Origin: Silurus meridionalis
Taxonomy: Eukaryota; Chordata; Actinopteri; Siluriformes; Siluridae
Direction: 5' to 3'
DNA length: 64,000 bases
NCBI RefSeq assembly: GCF_014805685.1
Contig: NC_060893.1
Coordinates: forward strand, 13,045,773 to 13,109,772
Of the stretch, positions 1 through 12,132 are shown piece by piece. The notes under the pieces are model-generated. The model made no database searches, was not told where the DNA came from, and worked only from the letters and a program-made list of their open reading frames with translations. Position 1 is the first letter of the stretch; the number at the start of each line of letters is the position of its first letter. A program made the position numbers and the translations under genes.

Positions 1-1093
1 TTTGCTTCGAGAATGTTAATGGAGAAGTATAGAGATTAGCAGAAGGAGTTGCATTGTGTGTTTGTAGATCTAGAAAAGCGTAAGACAGGGTTCAGAGAGA
101 GGAGTTGTGGTATTGTATGAGGAATCATGTCTGGCAGAAAAGTATGTGAGGGTGGTGCAGGACATGTATGAGGACAGTGTGGCAGCAGAAGTGTAAAGTA
201 GGAACAACAGACTGGTGCAAGGTGGAGGTGGGACTACATCAAAAATCAGCTCTGAGCCCTTTCCTGCTTGCAGTGGTGAGGGACAGGGTGACAGACAGAC
301 AGGAGTCTCCTTGGACTATGATGTTTGTGGAAGATATTGTGATATATGGCAAAAGTAGGGAGCAGGTTGAGATGAGCCTCTAGAGGTGCAGGTACGTGCT
401 GGAGAGAAGGGGAGTAAAAGTCTTCAGAAGTAAAACAGAGTACATGTGTGTAGGAATGAGAGGAAGGGGCAGTGAAGTGGTGCAGTTGCAGGGAGAAGAG
501 GTGGTAAAGGTGGATGAGTTTAAGTATCTGGGGTCAACAGTGCACAGTAATGGAGAGTGTGTTAGAGAAGTGAATAAAAGAGTGCAGGTAGGGTGTAGGG
601 GGTAAAGAAGAGTGGCAGGAGTGATTTGTGATAAAAGAGTACCTGCAAGAATGAAAGAGAAATTAAGACCTGCTATGTTGTATGGATTAGAGACAGTGGC
701 ATTGACTTAAAGACAGGAGGTGGTGCCGAAGGTAGCAGAGCTGAAGATGTTATGATTTTTATTGAGAGTGATGAGGATGGACAGGATTAGATACGAGTTT
801 ATTAGAGGAACGATGTATGTAGGACGTTTTGGAGAAGATGAGGAAGGCATGATTGAGATGCTTTTGACATGTGCAGAGGAGGAACATGGGATACATCGGT
901 AGGAGAATGCTGAGGATGGAGCAACTAGGAAGGAGGAAAAAAGGAAGGCCAAGGAGGAGGTTTAAGGATGTGGTGAGGGAAGACATGCAGGTAGTTGTTT
1001 TAAAAGAGGCAGATGTAGAGGACAGAGTAGTATAGAGACGGATTATCTGCTGTGGCGACCCCCAATGGGAGCAGCCAAAAGAAGAAGAAGAAG
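1..1093 (+). mobile_element. RTE-clade LINE, 3' part (copy 1, cut by window edge)
   Basis: This is the 3' third of a non-LTR retrotransposon that enters from beyond the left edge. It aligns by eye along its length with the LINE at 40.6-43.7 kb: the stretch after base 100 matches the part of copy 2 from about 42.7 kb to its end. It finishes in the same block (GTGGCGACCCC.. then GCAGCC) and a short (GAA)n tail at 1079-1093, the simple-repeat tail typical of RTE elements rather than poly(A). It carries many substitutions and small indels, so it is an older copy than the one at 40.6 kb. No target-site duplication can be tested because the 5' end is outside the window. Confidence 0.85.
30..1066 (+). 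pseudogene. RTE reverse transcriptase C-terminal part, degraded
   Basis: Reverse transcriptase remnant of the LINE above. Readable pieces are 168-383 (motif GLHQKSALSPF, then FVEDIVIYG) and 396-605 (ERRGVKV, then FKYLGSTVHSNGE). Both pieces are in one frame and separated only by a TAG at 381-383, so a nonsense change rather than a frameshift divides them. The catalytic FxDD signature of the RT palm reads FVED here, with the first Asp replaced by Glu. The region from about 606 to 1066 corresponds to the domain downstream of the RT but is broken by stops. The protein cannot be functional. Confidence 0.8.
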
Positions 1094-3117
1094 ATATAAA
1101 ATCTTCTTATAATTTTTTAAGTAATGTACTATTGCCCTTCATATTTTTCAAAGATAATGCTAGTATTTTAAATTTGTCTGATTTAAAAGGTTTCTGTACC
1201 ATGATTTTTTATGAATCAGGTTTCCATAATTAATGAGTGTATGAGTGATGATACTTGATGAAGGATATTATAAGCAAGTTAAAATGTGGCATTCCTTTAG
1301 GTCTTTAGAGTTTATAAAAAGCATTATGTAAAATAAAAAAAGATGTTTTAAAAACGAAATACTTATTATTATTTATATATAAACTCTATATGAACAGATA
1401 ACATGCATTAAAACGTGTTATGCCAGTCTTTTTTTCCAGAAGCTTTGGAATTTGTCATTACAATATTGCATGATTTTTAAATAAATAGTTATGTACATTT
1501 TGGTTTATGTCAATCGTTTTATTATGAGTAATACCTTTTTGTAGAGAACTGTTCTAGAAATCTTGCATCATTGTTTGTTCCAATTATTATATAAACTGTT
1601 ATTGCCCATAGATGCCTGGAAAGGTGCCAATAATTATATAACAGGTGTTTATGCGAGTTTAAGTAAGCAAAGATAAGGGAGAAAACAAATGTTGCACAAA
1701 GACATATTCAAAATAACAACCACATACTGGCAACAAAAGAATAAGAAGATTACTTTTGCTCTTTCCTGAAATGTTTAGAGCAGTAGAAATCAAAGTAGAT
1801 GCTAAGTCTTTAGTTATTCATTCAAAAGCCCATTGATTGCCCAGAAAAGCCAAACAAAATATTAAAAATTTGCTTATTATGAGACACTATTGCTGTACCA
1901 TAAAAAAAGTTTCCTTTCAGAAAAGTAACCAATTAATGGATGAGTCAGAACCATGACAAAAGGCATTACATTGTGATGCTGAAAAAACTACCATTTCACA
2001 TGGGTCAAATGTCTGACCTCAGAGACATTTTAAGACTTTGTTTGGTTTGGACTGTTTTAGAAAGTAATGTAAAAAGCATTAAGCACTTATATTGGAATAA
2101 GATTGCAAGCAATTTAGGAAATGGTCCTGTCAAAAAAAATATATAAAGAAAAATAAATTAAGAAATAATTTTGAACAAAGTATACGGCACTGTATTACTG
2201 GGTTGAGTTTACTAAAAAGAAAAAGGACCTGTAGAGAGTAAAAAATTAAACAAGTTTTAAACACTTAAAACTTTAAGTAAAGTGGAAATTCAGCTACATA
2301 AGGAGGCTGCTAGGTGTCTAGAATCGAGGTTGTACAGTATATGAGAAACTATATTCCATGTTTCTTGACAAAATTAAATCAAATAAAATAAAAGCTTGAC
2401 AGGCAATATGTGATTGAGTCGGGTGATGGAGTAGGACTGCAGTACTGGAATAGGTTAAAAAAAAATCAAGCAATAAAAAGAACAAGCTTTTTTTTTTTTT
2501 TTTCCTGTAGGAGCAGCCGATGGGGTTGTTGCTGCTAGTGTCAAGGCTGATGTCTTATAGAGACACAGGGTAGTAATTGATGAAGGACATTGTACTAGGC
2601 TATTCTGGAGTTTAAAGCTACTATCAAGGTGAAACCAGATGCTGTAGAACTCGCCAAGGAAGCCAGGCTTTAAGAGGACGTAATAAAAAATACACATACT
2701 ACATATAAATAGAGAATAAAACAAAGAAATTGGCCAATACTAACTGTAGCTGCAACAGAAAACCAACAAATGGGGGAAAATACAATGTTACAGATAATAA
2801 TGCTGAAAAGATGCTGTTGAGAAAGTTAGTTTCATTATTATTATTTTACCTTATGCCATACCTGTAGGAGTATTATATAATATTGGTAAGTGGTCATACT
2901 GTATATATTTAATCCAACATGTATGCATACAGGCAATTTCAGAAATATTGGCAAAATTATGAAATAATCAGCAGAAATGTTTGTATAAAAAAATTCAAGG
3001 GAAATACTTGAGAAATGTCTTTTAAATTGCTCTCAATCTCCTAAAAGTGTAGTGCTGCCTATGACTTTTTCTTGATTCCTTGGGGTAAACATATAAGGCT
3101 GCACACATTTACATACA

Positions 3118-3155
<38 letters not shown>

Positions 3156-3850
3156 AATACATTTTTGTAATTAATGTGTATGTTAGTCCGTGTAGCTCTT
3201 TTTTATGAAGGGTGCCAATTACTCTGAAACTGACTGTAGAGGCCCTATGAGCCTAAGCTTATCAGACTGTATGACACCTCAGAGTAGCTTGCTGTGCCCC
3301 AACAGCCTTAGCAGTCATCCATCACCCACAGCATTACCACCGCTCAGTTTACCTCTGCCTAGCTAGCGATTTTACTGCTGACTGGAAATAAAATATGCAC
3401 AACACACATCCATTATTAAGGCTGTTTCTGCCAAACACTTTCTTGTCAATCAACAGTAGGAATGACTATATTAAAGAATTAATTTGACTTTAGCTGGTTT
3501 AGAAATATATTGGCATTTGGGGCTTTGCTAATTAATTAGAATTTTGTTCAGTGTATGTGGCAGATTATAGATCTGTACATAAATTCCAACATTCTTATGA
3601 TCTGTAAAATTGTATAATTTAAAACTACATAAAGCTTTAATATTCTGATAGAACACTTTATACCGTAGCATAGCTTGTAATTTAACAGCCATAAGTGCAA
3701 AATCAACATTCATACAAGATGAAGATTATGACAAAAAACGCATATTGCACACTAAGAAGTAAGCCTAACTTGTGATGTCATTGCCCTTGACTGTCTTGTC
3801 TATTCATCACTTTTCACAGTGAGGAATGACAAGAACAGCAGATACTGTAT
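1094..3850. other. AT-rich sequence without recognisable gene
   Basis: No coding, RNA or repeat signature is recognised, apart from an A/T-run near 2490-2504 and the (TG)n array listed separately. Short open frames here (for example 1940-2146) have no recognisable motifs and ordinary AT-rich composition. Confidence 0.5.
3119..3152. repeat. (TG)17 microsatellite
   Basis: Uninterrupted TG dinucleotide run of 34 bases. Confidence 0.97.
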
Positions 3851-4858
3851 ACACTCACTGAGCACTTTATTACGAATACTATAATTCACTGGGTTGAGTT
3901 TCTTTTTGCTCTCAAAACTTTAATTCTTTATTGCATGGATTCTTCAAGATGTTGGAAACATTATTTCCCAGAATCTGCTCCATGTTGATATGATTGCATC
4001 AGACAATTTCTGCAAATCTTTCAGGTGCAGTTGCATGCTGAGGCTCTCCTGTTCTACCACAAGTGTTGTGTTGTGGCCATGAAAGGATGCACATGATCAG
4101 CAACAACATTTAAATAGGCTTTCCAAGCAATAAATGATTGAATGATCAGGCCCAAAGAGTGCCAAAACATTTCATATATCATTTACACCACCTCCACCAG
4201 CATTGGCTGTTGACACAAGGTAGGTTGGGTCTGTAGCTTGTTGCTGCCAAACTATGACAATATAATTTGTGTGCCTCAGCAGAAATTAAGATTCATCAGA
4301 CACTGCTATTATTATCCCAATCTTCCAGTATCTAGTTATGTTGATCCTGTGCCCACAGCAGCCTCAGCTTTATATTCTTGGTTGAAAGAAGTGGATCTCG
4401 GCATGGTCTTTTGCTGTTGCATCCCGTCTGCCTCTAGGTCGTTTTGTGCTTGCACTCTGAGATGTTTTCTGCTCAAGTTACTGTAGTCTTTTTGTCAACT
4501 TAATGCAGTTTGGCATTCAACTTAATGCAGCTTGGCATTTTGCACTCTCGACTCACCATTCTCATCAACAATGTGTTGTTCTGCACAGAAATTTTTGATG
4601 GATGTTTATGATTTTTAATTGTACCTCTTTAAAAGTACACTCTAGAGAAATCCCAAATGTAGTTTGTGTTATATAATTTTTTGTGACATCATCTGATATA
4701 TATTCTGATGGCCCATGTGAACATTATCTGAAGTTTTTTTAACATTTGCCTGTATTTGCATAATAATTTGCATTAGACTGCTGCCACAAGATAGGCTAAT
4801 ATGATGATTGTATGAATGAGTACAATAGGTGTTCCAAATACAATGTCTAGTGAGTATA
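3851..4858 (-). mobile_element. Tc1/mariner-like DNA transposon relic (~1 kb)
   Basis: One end reads CACTCACTGAGCACTTTATTA at 3852-3872, and the other end at about 4830-4858 is a decayed inverse of it (..GGTGTTCC..AGTGAGTATA). Between them lie blocks I recognise from a very common teleost transposon family of about 1 kb read on the minus strand, including CATTGGCTGTTGACACAAGG near 4201 and GTGTGCCTCAGCAGAAATTA near 4270. The transposase frame is destroyed by stops and indels. The family assignment (Tc1/mariner superfamily) is from recall, not a search. A related fragment lies at 29.5-29.8 kb. Confidence 0.7.
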
Positions 4859-7072
4859 ACATTCAAGGCAAACAAAAGAAAAAAACAGGCAAAAGACTTC
4901 AGTGAGCTGTTACACAGAAGTGGAAAAATGTCACTGAAGAACAGCCTCCTCACATACAGAGACATATATGCAGGAATGATCACATTGCTGCAAACCAGGA
5001 CACATTTTTTTTTCAAAGCAGTCCTACCCAGAACAAATCAAGGATGGTTCTCTTCTGTATACTACAGCTTTGGAGATAACAATAGATCAGTGGTGAATGT
5101 GCACACTGTCCACAGGGTACTGTTTTCAGTTGTACCATTGTTTATTGCTAAACACAAGGGCCAGCCTGACTATGGCTATACTGACTATGAACTAGAAAAA
5201 AGCAAACAACAACAACAACAAAAAAAACTGTAAATACCAAAAACATGTTGCTTTCAAAGCCAGACAGAGCTCCCATGGTCATAAAGGCAGACATAAAATT
5301 AGTGTGACAGGTATCATATCAGAAGCGAAGCTAGTAGCAAAATTGGGAATGCTGCACATTTGGCCCAGTCTTGACTGAATTTCCAATAACTATAAGCTAT
5401 ACTGCATATATTTTTTTTTATGTTTCTGCACTTGTGAAAAGAGCATGCATGCAGAAGACAAAAATAGTAGCAGATTCCTTCAAACAAAGCAATAGGATAT
5501 AGAAAACAACAACAAAAAAATGTCAACACCAAGACCTTAGAAGTGTTTTATATCAAATTAAAGTCAGAATTACACTGCAAGTTATGTTAAGCTCTTGAAG
5601 CAGGCAATGTATTCTTTTTGTCTTTGAAAGCTATATACATATATGATCAAATAGCACAGTAAACTCAATACCCAATGTAATTTATGAACAAGACAGAGAC
5701 AGAGTGCATATACTTTATACAGAATTTTAACTACTACACATCTGTTTTCTATAGATAGGGATCTGAAGTTTTTTGTTCACAATAGACCCCGCAGTCTTAC
5801 CTGATACACTGAGTGGTTAATGAAGCTATGCTTCAAGGTGTGTGTCTGTAACAAAGTGTCTACCTCTTCTGAATGCTTTTGACCTGGCTTTTCTTTAAAT
5901 CTAATTATCAGAACAATGTAAAAATACTTCTGCTACATTATACAGTATACCCAAGAGATTCTTCTGGTCTGATAATAATCTACTAGAACCATGTTAAAAT
6001 TTGGCCTCATGAGAGCTTGAGAGCAAATAATAAGTTGGCCTCTATACTGTAAGCTTGTAGACAACTCTAAAATGTTTTAAACTATGGCAAACACTCTAAA
6101 ATTGTGAGGAAAAAAATAACAGCCTGAGGAAGGTTTGATAGCATTACCTAATACAAAATGCTCCTTTTTATACAGTGCTAGTCGCAATGGAATTCACTGA
6201 AAGGATTTTATATGACATCTTTAAAAGCAGATTTGAATGCACAGCTCAACCATGCCCAGTCACTGTCGCACACATTCTAGATTATATGATGGATCACAAA
6301 CAGGTTGTGCTGAGCCATATGCCTGCCATTATTGCCTGTATCATGTTGTTGCTGATCTTACTAGATGAATCATTATGTCCAGAGTCTGGATGCATAATGA
6401 CTCTTTTGTGCTCCTCTATGGAAACATATAGATCAGGATACGATAACTCTCCTTCAAACAAGTATTAGATCAACACACTGCTGAGTGTGTGAACACCAAG
6501 CCAAATGCATCATGTAATTTTTACACTACACACTATTACACTACTAAGGGCCTTAAAGACTTGCAAAAGACTTATATGTAATTATATGGTATAGACAATC
6601 ATGCTGAGAAAGAATAAATTGCTTCAAAGCATTCATTTTCAGATATGTAATACTGCACACAGGCATGAAAAGCCTGGCTTAAACCACAAAAAAACAAACA
6701 TAGTAGGCATGTCAACGCAACAGGTAACACGTGATGATTTTCACCTGTGTCATATTAATTCCAGTTTACTTATATCTATCTCTTTGTGCTGCCATTACCA
6801 GTGTATAAATGCTGGGAAGCACAAAACTGAACTTGTGTATTTGTGTGTGGGGAAAAAAAAACCATTGAAAAGTGAAGGTAGAAAAGAAAACCACGCTCTC
6901 GTCTTCTCATTTCCAGTCTAACCCACAGTGAGATTATAAATCATTTCTGTCCAGTGTTGTATGCATGCCGGCTTTGACCTTGGTTTACAAACATTGCTGG
7001 AAGTGCGTGGACGAGTTTTGCCTTCAGTGTCACTATTCTATGAGCTGCTTGCACACACCCACCTACACACCT
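4859..7072. other. AT-rich sequence without recognisable gene
   Basis: Nothing recognisable. Open frames at 4829-5233, 6175-6468 and 6601-6921 lack known motifs, splice context or unusual composition, and I treat them as chance frames. Confidence 0.5.

Positions 7073-7167
<95 letters not shown>
7073..7167. repeat. (AC)n microsatellite
   Basis: About 95 bases of AC repeat with one interruption (AA) near 7099. The His/Thr-rich and Cys/Val-rich frames that cross it are products of the repeat. Confidence 0.97.
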
Positions 7168-7171
<4 letters not shown>

Positions 7172-8590
7172 ATTCAGAGTCTGCCTGAAACTACCTACTA
7201 GTGTCATGTTTCTAAAAACGTGCAGCTTAGCCAGATGTATAATCCTGGTGCTCTCTGCTTATCTTTAAATGCCCCTGAGATTTTTGTTAACTTTTCACAC
7301 CTCCACATGCATGATGTACGCAATGGTGCCAACTACCATTTAGCCAGTGCAGAAGAAACAGTGATTTTCTGCTTTATCAGTTATACTGTATATACAAGCT
7401 GGGCTTATAATAAATATAATAAATATTATATAGACCCAGAGAACAAGTCTGTTTTCTGAATGGGAAACCCTATGGGATGTGTAGTAGTCTAGTGCTTTAG
7501 GTAAGCATGTGCTTACTGAAAGGAGAATTTGACCTTTATAGTCAAAAAATTAGGTCTTATGAGCCAGTCAATAGTATGAACGCAGGACTGTGGTTCTTGG
7601 TTGAAGAGAAAATAGAGGAGCTGCTTTAGTTATTAAATAAGGTGCTTGCCTTTATGTTGTGTTACTGTTGTTTTATACAGCAAATTAAAAAAATGAAGAA
7701 ATAAGTAAATAGGATTTTAAATTACTATACTAACAGACATTCAGTGAATAATAAGACTACAGGGTAGGATGTGTAATGTGTCTCTTTTTGTTTCACCTAT
7801 TTTTTGATCGGTTTATAAATATTCTTTATTGGTTTTCCTGTTTGACATACAAGTTCAAAAAAGTTTTTGCCCTTCATTTGTCTTTCATCCAAATAAGTTT
7901 TTTATACTTTACTCTTGGTGAAATGTAGTCTGTTAAACAGCAGTGAATATCATAACAACTGCCAGCAGTGTATTGTGTGCAGCATCTGACACACATTTAG
8001 GCTTGTAAGTCATGTAATAAATGCAGATAAATGTTACTGTGTAAATTCTTTAGACTACTGAATTTTGCCACATTACCATATTATGTTTACATCTGATATG
8101 TACACTATACATTTACAGGAAAAATCAATCTGATCTGATCTGACCTGATGTATGAAGCCATGGACTGCAATAGACTAGGTGTTACCACTGAAAACCAGTG
8201 TTTACAGGATAGATCTAGGATTTACCATGACCCTGAACAAAACATATTGGTTTCCAGAAAAAATCTGTTAATAAAGCAATCCGTATCTCTCAGCATTACT
8301 GTAAGGCCTATAGATGCCTATGATTATGCATTTACAGCAAATCTAAAACTGTGATATATGTTTGCCAAATGCACAATTCTAATTATAAACCAATTCATTT
8401 CATTAAAGTATGTTGCTATGACAATGACAGGACTAACAAGTAACTGCATTGAGAAATTAAGGATTTAATAAGCCCTACACAACAAGAGAGTACAACAAGG
8501 TTACAACGATATACTTAAGGTTGTAGGAATGTGCAAGTATTAGACACCACAGCAAATCATTACACAGAAAGCTGCACCCTGGGAGAACGT
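7168..8590. other. AT-rich sequence without recognisable gene
   Basis: Nothing recognisable; composition is ordinary for the window up to an abrupt switch to GC-rich DNA at about 8590, where the DIRS element begins. Confidence 0.5.
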
Positions 8591-8591
8591 C

Positions 8592-8800
8592 TCTAGGTTA
8601 CGACCGTAACCCTAGTTCCCCGAGGGAACGAGACGCTGCGTCGAAACGCTATGGAACGCCCCGCGTGACCGCCGCCTGAACCACGTGTGTAATCTGACCA
8701 ATAGGCGTTTGGAACGTGACGCCATCAGCGGGCGACGCCGCGTAAACAGGAAGCTACAAATGGCTGCGAGATGGACCAGACGCTAGCTCCTGCGAGAGAA
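8592..8800. repeat. DIRS inverted terminal repeat (right end in coding sense)
   Basis: Inverted match to 13535-13732. From the stretch at 8635-8660 (GCTGCGTCGAAACGCTATGG) inward, the two copies differ by only a few bases and small indels. The outermost 30-40 bases differ between the ends: here TAGGTTACGACCGTAACCC, at the other end AGGTTCCCCTTCAGG. Non-identical outermost parts of this kind are expected for DIRS, where each half is templated through the internal region. Confidence 0.9.
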
Positions 8801-8852
8801 GGTAAGCGCCGCAGGGATGCAGGAAGTGTGGCACGGAGACGCAGCGCCTGCC

Positions 8853-8929
8853 CTCGGGGAACTAGGGTTACGGTCGAACCCAGAGACGCCCCTTCAGGAA
8901 CTCGAGCTGCGTCGAACGCTATGGGAACG
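8853..8929. repeat. DIRS internal complementary region (ICR)
   Basis: Two adjoining blocks. Bases 8853-8876 are a perfect 24-bp reverse complement of 8601-8624, near the outer tip of the left terminal repeat. Bases 8889-8929 are the reverse complement of 13681-13722 at the outer tip of the right terminal repeat, with one base missing. The ICR therefore holds, side by side, complements of both element ends. In DIRS-1 this arrangement is held to template completion of the ends and circle formation before recombinase-mediated insertion. Confidence 0.85.
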
Positions 8930-8938
8930 AGTGTCCAA

Positions 8939-9930
8939 TCACGCCACACTGACCAGACCCTGCCTAGAGAGTGAGGGCCTCGGCACCAGCACGCAAAACA
9001 GAGGAGCCCGGGTGGCTCTGAGGTCAAGGTCGAGAACCTGACGAAGGTCAGCGGGTGGACCAACCCGCCACACACAGATGTCCTGGAGTGGGACCCCAGC
9101 AGACCAGGCCGTAGAGGCCGCCACACTCCGGGTGGAGTGAGCTCGAACCCCAAGCGGTGCGGGGAGGCCAGAGGACTCGTGAGCCGACACAATCGCATCC
9201 ACAACCCATCTGCTCAATGTCTGCTTATTGGCCGGAAACCTTTCTTATTAGGGCCATAGCAGACAAGCAGCTGCTCGACTTCCTCCAAGGACTCGTCCTG
9301 CGGAGGTAAGTATCCAGTGCTCGCACCGGACACAGTCGGTGCTGTCGCCCTGGTCGGGGCAGTAAACGGAGGAGGGCAGAATGCCTGCAACACGACAGGG
9401 CGTGAGGGGCCGTAGGCACCTTAGGCACGCACTCCAGGTTTCGGTAGAGAAACACCTTGGCCATGCCAGGGGCAAACTCCAGGCGAGACGGGGCCATGGA
9501 CAGAGCCTGCAGATCCCCAATCCTCTTCAGGGAGGAAATCGCCAACAGAAAGGTGGTCTTAACCGACAGAAACCTAAGGGCCACATCGGCCAACGGCTCG
9601 AAGGGGGGCTCAGAAAGAGCCGCCAGCACAACAGCCAGATCCCAGACAGGCACTCTGGGTCGCGTCCCGGGCCGCAGCCTCCGGGTGCCACGGAGGAAAC
9701 GTGTTACCAGTGGGTGTCTACCCAGCGACTGCCCCGCAGGCGGGGAGCCATATGCCGCGATGGCCGACACGTAAACCTTCAGGGTCGAGGGGGTTAACCC
9801 TGCTGAAAACTGTTCCTGTAGGAACCCCAGAACGGACCCAACCGGCAGTTAACAGGATCCAGGCCACGGTGCTCGCACCAAGGCGTGAACAGTCGCCAGC
9901 GTGTGGCGTACGACCTCCTCGTGGAGGGAG
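8939..9930 (-). pseudogene. DIRS tyrosine recombinase, frameshifted
   Basis: Integrase-like enzyme of the DIRS element, which in an intact copy would insert the circular cDNA by site-specific recombination. The N-terminal SAM-like part begins in the frame of the RT ORF (STRRSYATRW near 9900). The catalytic core follows in another frame at 9770-9225, with SSLKRIGDLQALS near 9500-9540, whose Arg matches the box I Arg. After a shift near 9235, the frame 9217-8939 carries LGVRAHSTRS near 9120-9145, the H-x-x-R of box II. Just beyond, at about 9035-9065, small indels move the reading into a third frame (HPLTFVRFSTL). The position where the nucleophilic Tyr is expected reads Ser in that frame and Leu in the other. 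At least three frame changes make the enzyme non-functional. Confidence 0.85.
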
Positions 9931-12037
9931 CTCTGGAGTGGAGAAGGGTCTCTACCACCTCGGTGGAGAGACCGGCTGCCACGAACCGCGCCTTCAGGGG
10001 CCACAGCCACAGCCTCCACAACTCTGGGCGGGGTGAACCAGGGTCCCGCCCGCCTGAGAGAGAAGATCCTCCTGGGTGGAATCTCCCACGGAGGGCCCTC
10101 GAGTAGGGCACCAGATCCGCAAACCACGGCTTGCTCGGCCATCGAGGCGCCACCAGGAGGAGACGGACTCCCTCCCGGCGAACCCTTTCCAGAACTCCTG
10201 GGAGCAGAGCGATCGGGGGGAAGGCGTACAGACGTAGCCTCGGCCACGACTGCACCATGGCATCCAGCCCTAACGGGCTGGGTGAGAGAGAGAACCAGAG
10301 GGGACAGTGCGAGGTCTCCTGGGTCGCAAAAAGATCCACTTGGGCTCTGTAGAACCTCCGCCATACCAGCTCCACCACCTCGGTGGAGACGCCATTCCCA
10401 GGCCTCGGCCCCTGCCTCGACAGGGCGTCTGCTCTGACATTCAACCGACCCGGGATGTAAATGGCTCTCAGGGACAGGAACCTGTCCTGAGACCACAAGA
10501 GGACCGCCCGTGCTAGCTTGTACAAGGGGCGAGATCGGAGACCCCCCTGGTGGTTGATGTAGGAGACTACCGCTGTGTTGTCCGTACGGACCAACACATG
10601 GCGATCTCGCAGGTCCGGGAGAAAGTGTTGTAACCCCAAAAACACCGCCATCATCTCCAGGCAATTTATGTGCCACGAGGCGTGGGCGCTCCACAAACCC
10701 TGGGCGGAGTGGCCACCCATGACCGCTCCCCACCCTGTGAGGGAGGCGTCCGTCGTAAGCGTCATGCGACGACACGGAACCCCCAACACCGGGCCACGGG
10801 ACAGGAATGTCCGGTCTCCAGACATCCAAGGCTCGAAGGGCACGCGCGAGACCTTGATAGTGCGATGCGGGTTTCCTGAGGGAGAACCCCTGCCCGGAGC
10901 CACCACTGGAGGGGCCTCATGTGCAGGAGCCCGAGCGGAACTATGCTGGATGCCGCCGCCATGAGCCCCAGCAGCCTCTGGAACTGCCGTACAGTGAGTG
11001 GCTGGCCTTCCCGCACCCTCCTGACGGCCGTAAGGATGACTTGACCCGAGCAGGCGACAACTGTGCCTGCATCCTGGCCGCCCCATACCACGCCCAAAAA
11101 GGTGGTTCTCTGTGCAGGAGAAAGCACGCTCTTCCTGGCGTTTAGCCGAAACCCAAGCACCTTCATGCAGGAGAGGACGACATCTCGATGCCGAACCGCC
11201 TGGTGCTCCGAGGGAGCCACGATCAACCAATCGTCGATGTAATTCACAATGCGGATGCCCTGAAGCCGCAGCGGGGCCAGTGCAGCATCGACGCACAACG
11301 TGAAGGTGCGGGGAGAGAGTGCCAGACCGAACGGGAGGACCCGATATTGGTATGCTACGCCCCCGAAAGCAAACCTCAGGAACCTCCTGTGTGCAGGAAG
11401 GATGGAGATGTGAAAGTACGCGTCCTTCAGATCTACAGTGACGAACCAGTCCCCGGACCTGATAAGCGTCACGACCCCCTTGAGGGTGAGCATCCTGAAC
11501 CTGAGTCTCCTGAGAGCGGTTCAAGGAGCGAAGATCCAGAATGGGACGCAACCCCCCATCCTTCTTCGGAACAACGAAGTACGGGCTGTAGAAGCCTGAC
11601 TCCCGAACCGAGGGGGGAACCACCTCGATGGCCCCTTTCCCCAGGAGCGTGCGCACTTCCTGTTCCAGGACCAGAGCCTGCTCGGGACCCACCAGGGTGG
11701 GACACACCCCGTTGAAACGGGGAGGAGAGGACGCGAACTGCAGTGCGTAACCCCCTTCTACGGTCCGCAGGACCCACTGGGAGACTCCTGGCAGCACCTC
11801 CCAAGCTGCCAGAAAGTTCCTCAGGGGAACCAGCCCCTCGGGACTGGCCTCTGACCCACTCAGAGCAGCTGGGCGGGGCCCTGCAGCTGAAGACACCTCG
11901 AAGAGGCGCGGGCTCCCCATCCGTGCGAGACTTTGGGTGGAGGGAGGCACCCGCTGGAGGGCGGCCGCGCTCTGAAGCACATCCTGTGGCAGAGTCCACG
12001 GCCCGGCCTCCTGGTGGTGCGGGGGAGGGACGGGCAC
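9794..12037 (-). pseudogene. DIRS reverse transcriptase / RNase H / methyltransferase-like polyprotein
   Basis: A 747-codon open frame covers the ends of this protein; its middle is read in another frame (11493-10762). RT starts in the first frame (VVPKKDGGLRPILDL, about 11530-11600). After a shift near 11500 come TVDLKDAYFHISI, LPFGLALSPRTF and the catalytic YIDDW at 11229-11242. A second shift near 10800 returns to the first frame for RNase H: TTDASLTGWGAV (first Asp near 10752), INCLEMMAVF and RTDNTAVVSYI. Further on, VDLFATQETSHCPLWFS and LYAFPPIALL resemble the Dam-like methyltransferase region known from DIRS elements (my inference). The frame ends in the recombinase N-terminus. Catalytic residues of RT and RNase H are still present, but two frameshifts split the protein. 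Confidence 0.9.
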
Positions 12038-12132
12038 CGTAGCGTGAGGCGAACTCCGCCCCCTCGACCGAAAATCGTCAGGATTTCCGCACCACGGCCC
12101 GTTTGCTGGAGCCGAGGGTGACCCTCAGGTCA

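Noticed and set aside
6175..6468. Possible small membrane protein gene (97 codons)
   Set aside because: One hydrophobic stretch in an AT-rich frame, with no start context, splice sites or recognisable family.
6941..7207. Cys-Val and His-Thr repeat proteins at 7.0 kb and similar frames at 15.2, 19.0, 21.2, 29.9, 32.9, 40.1 and 60.7 kb
   Set aside because: They are translations of dinucleotide and trinucleotide microsatellites.
10131..12042. Several long plus-strand open frames in the GC-rich block (for example 11188-11715 and 9901-10437)
   Set aside because: They are antisense shadows of the DIRS reverse transcriptase; none has a recognisable domain, while the minus strand shows YIDD, RNase H and recombinase motifs.
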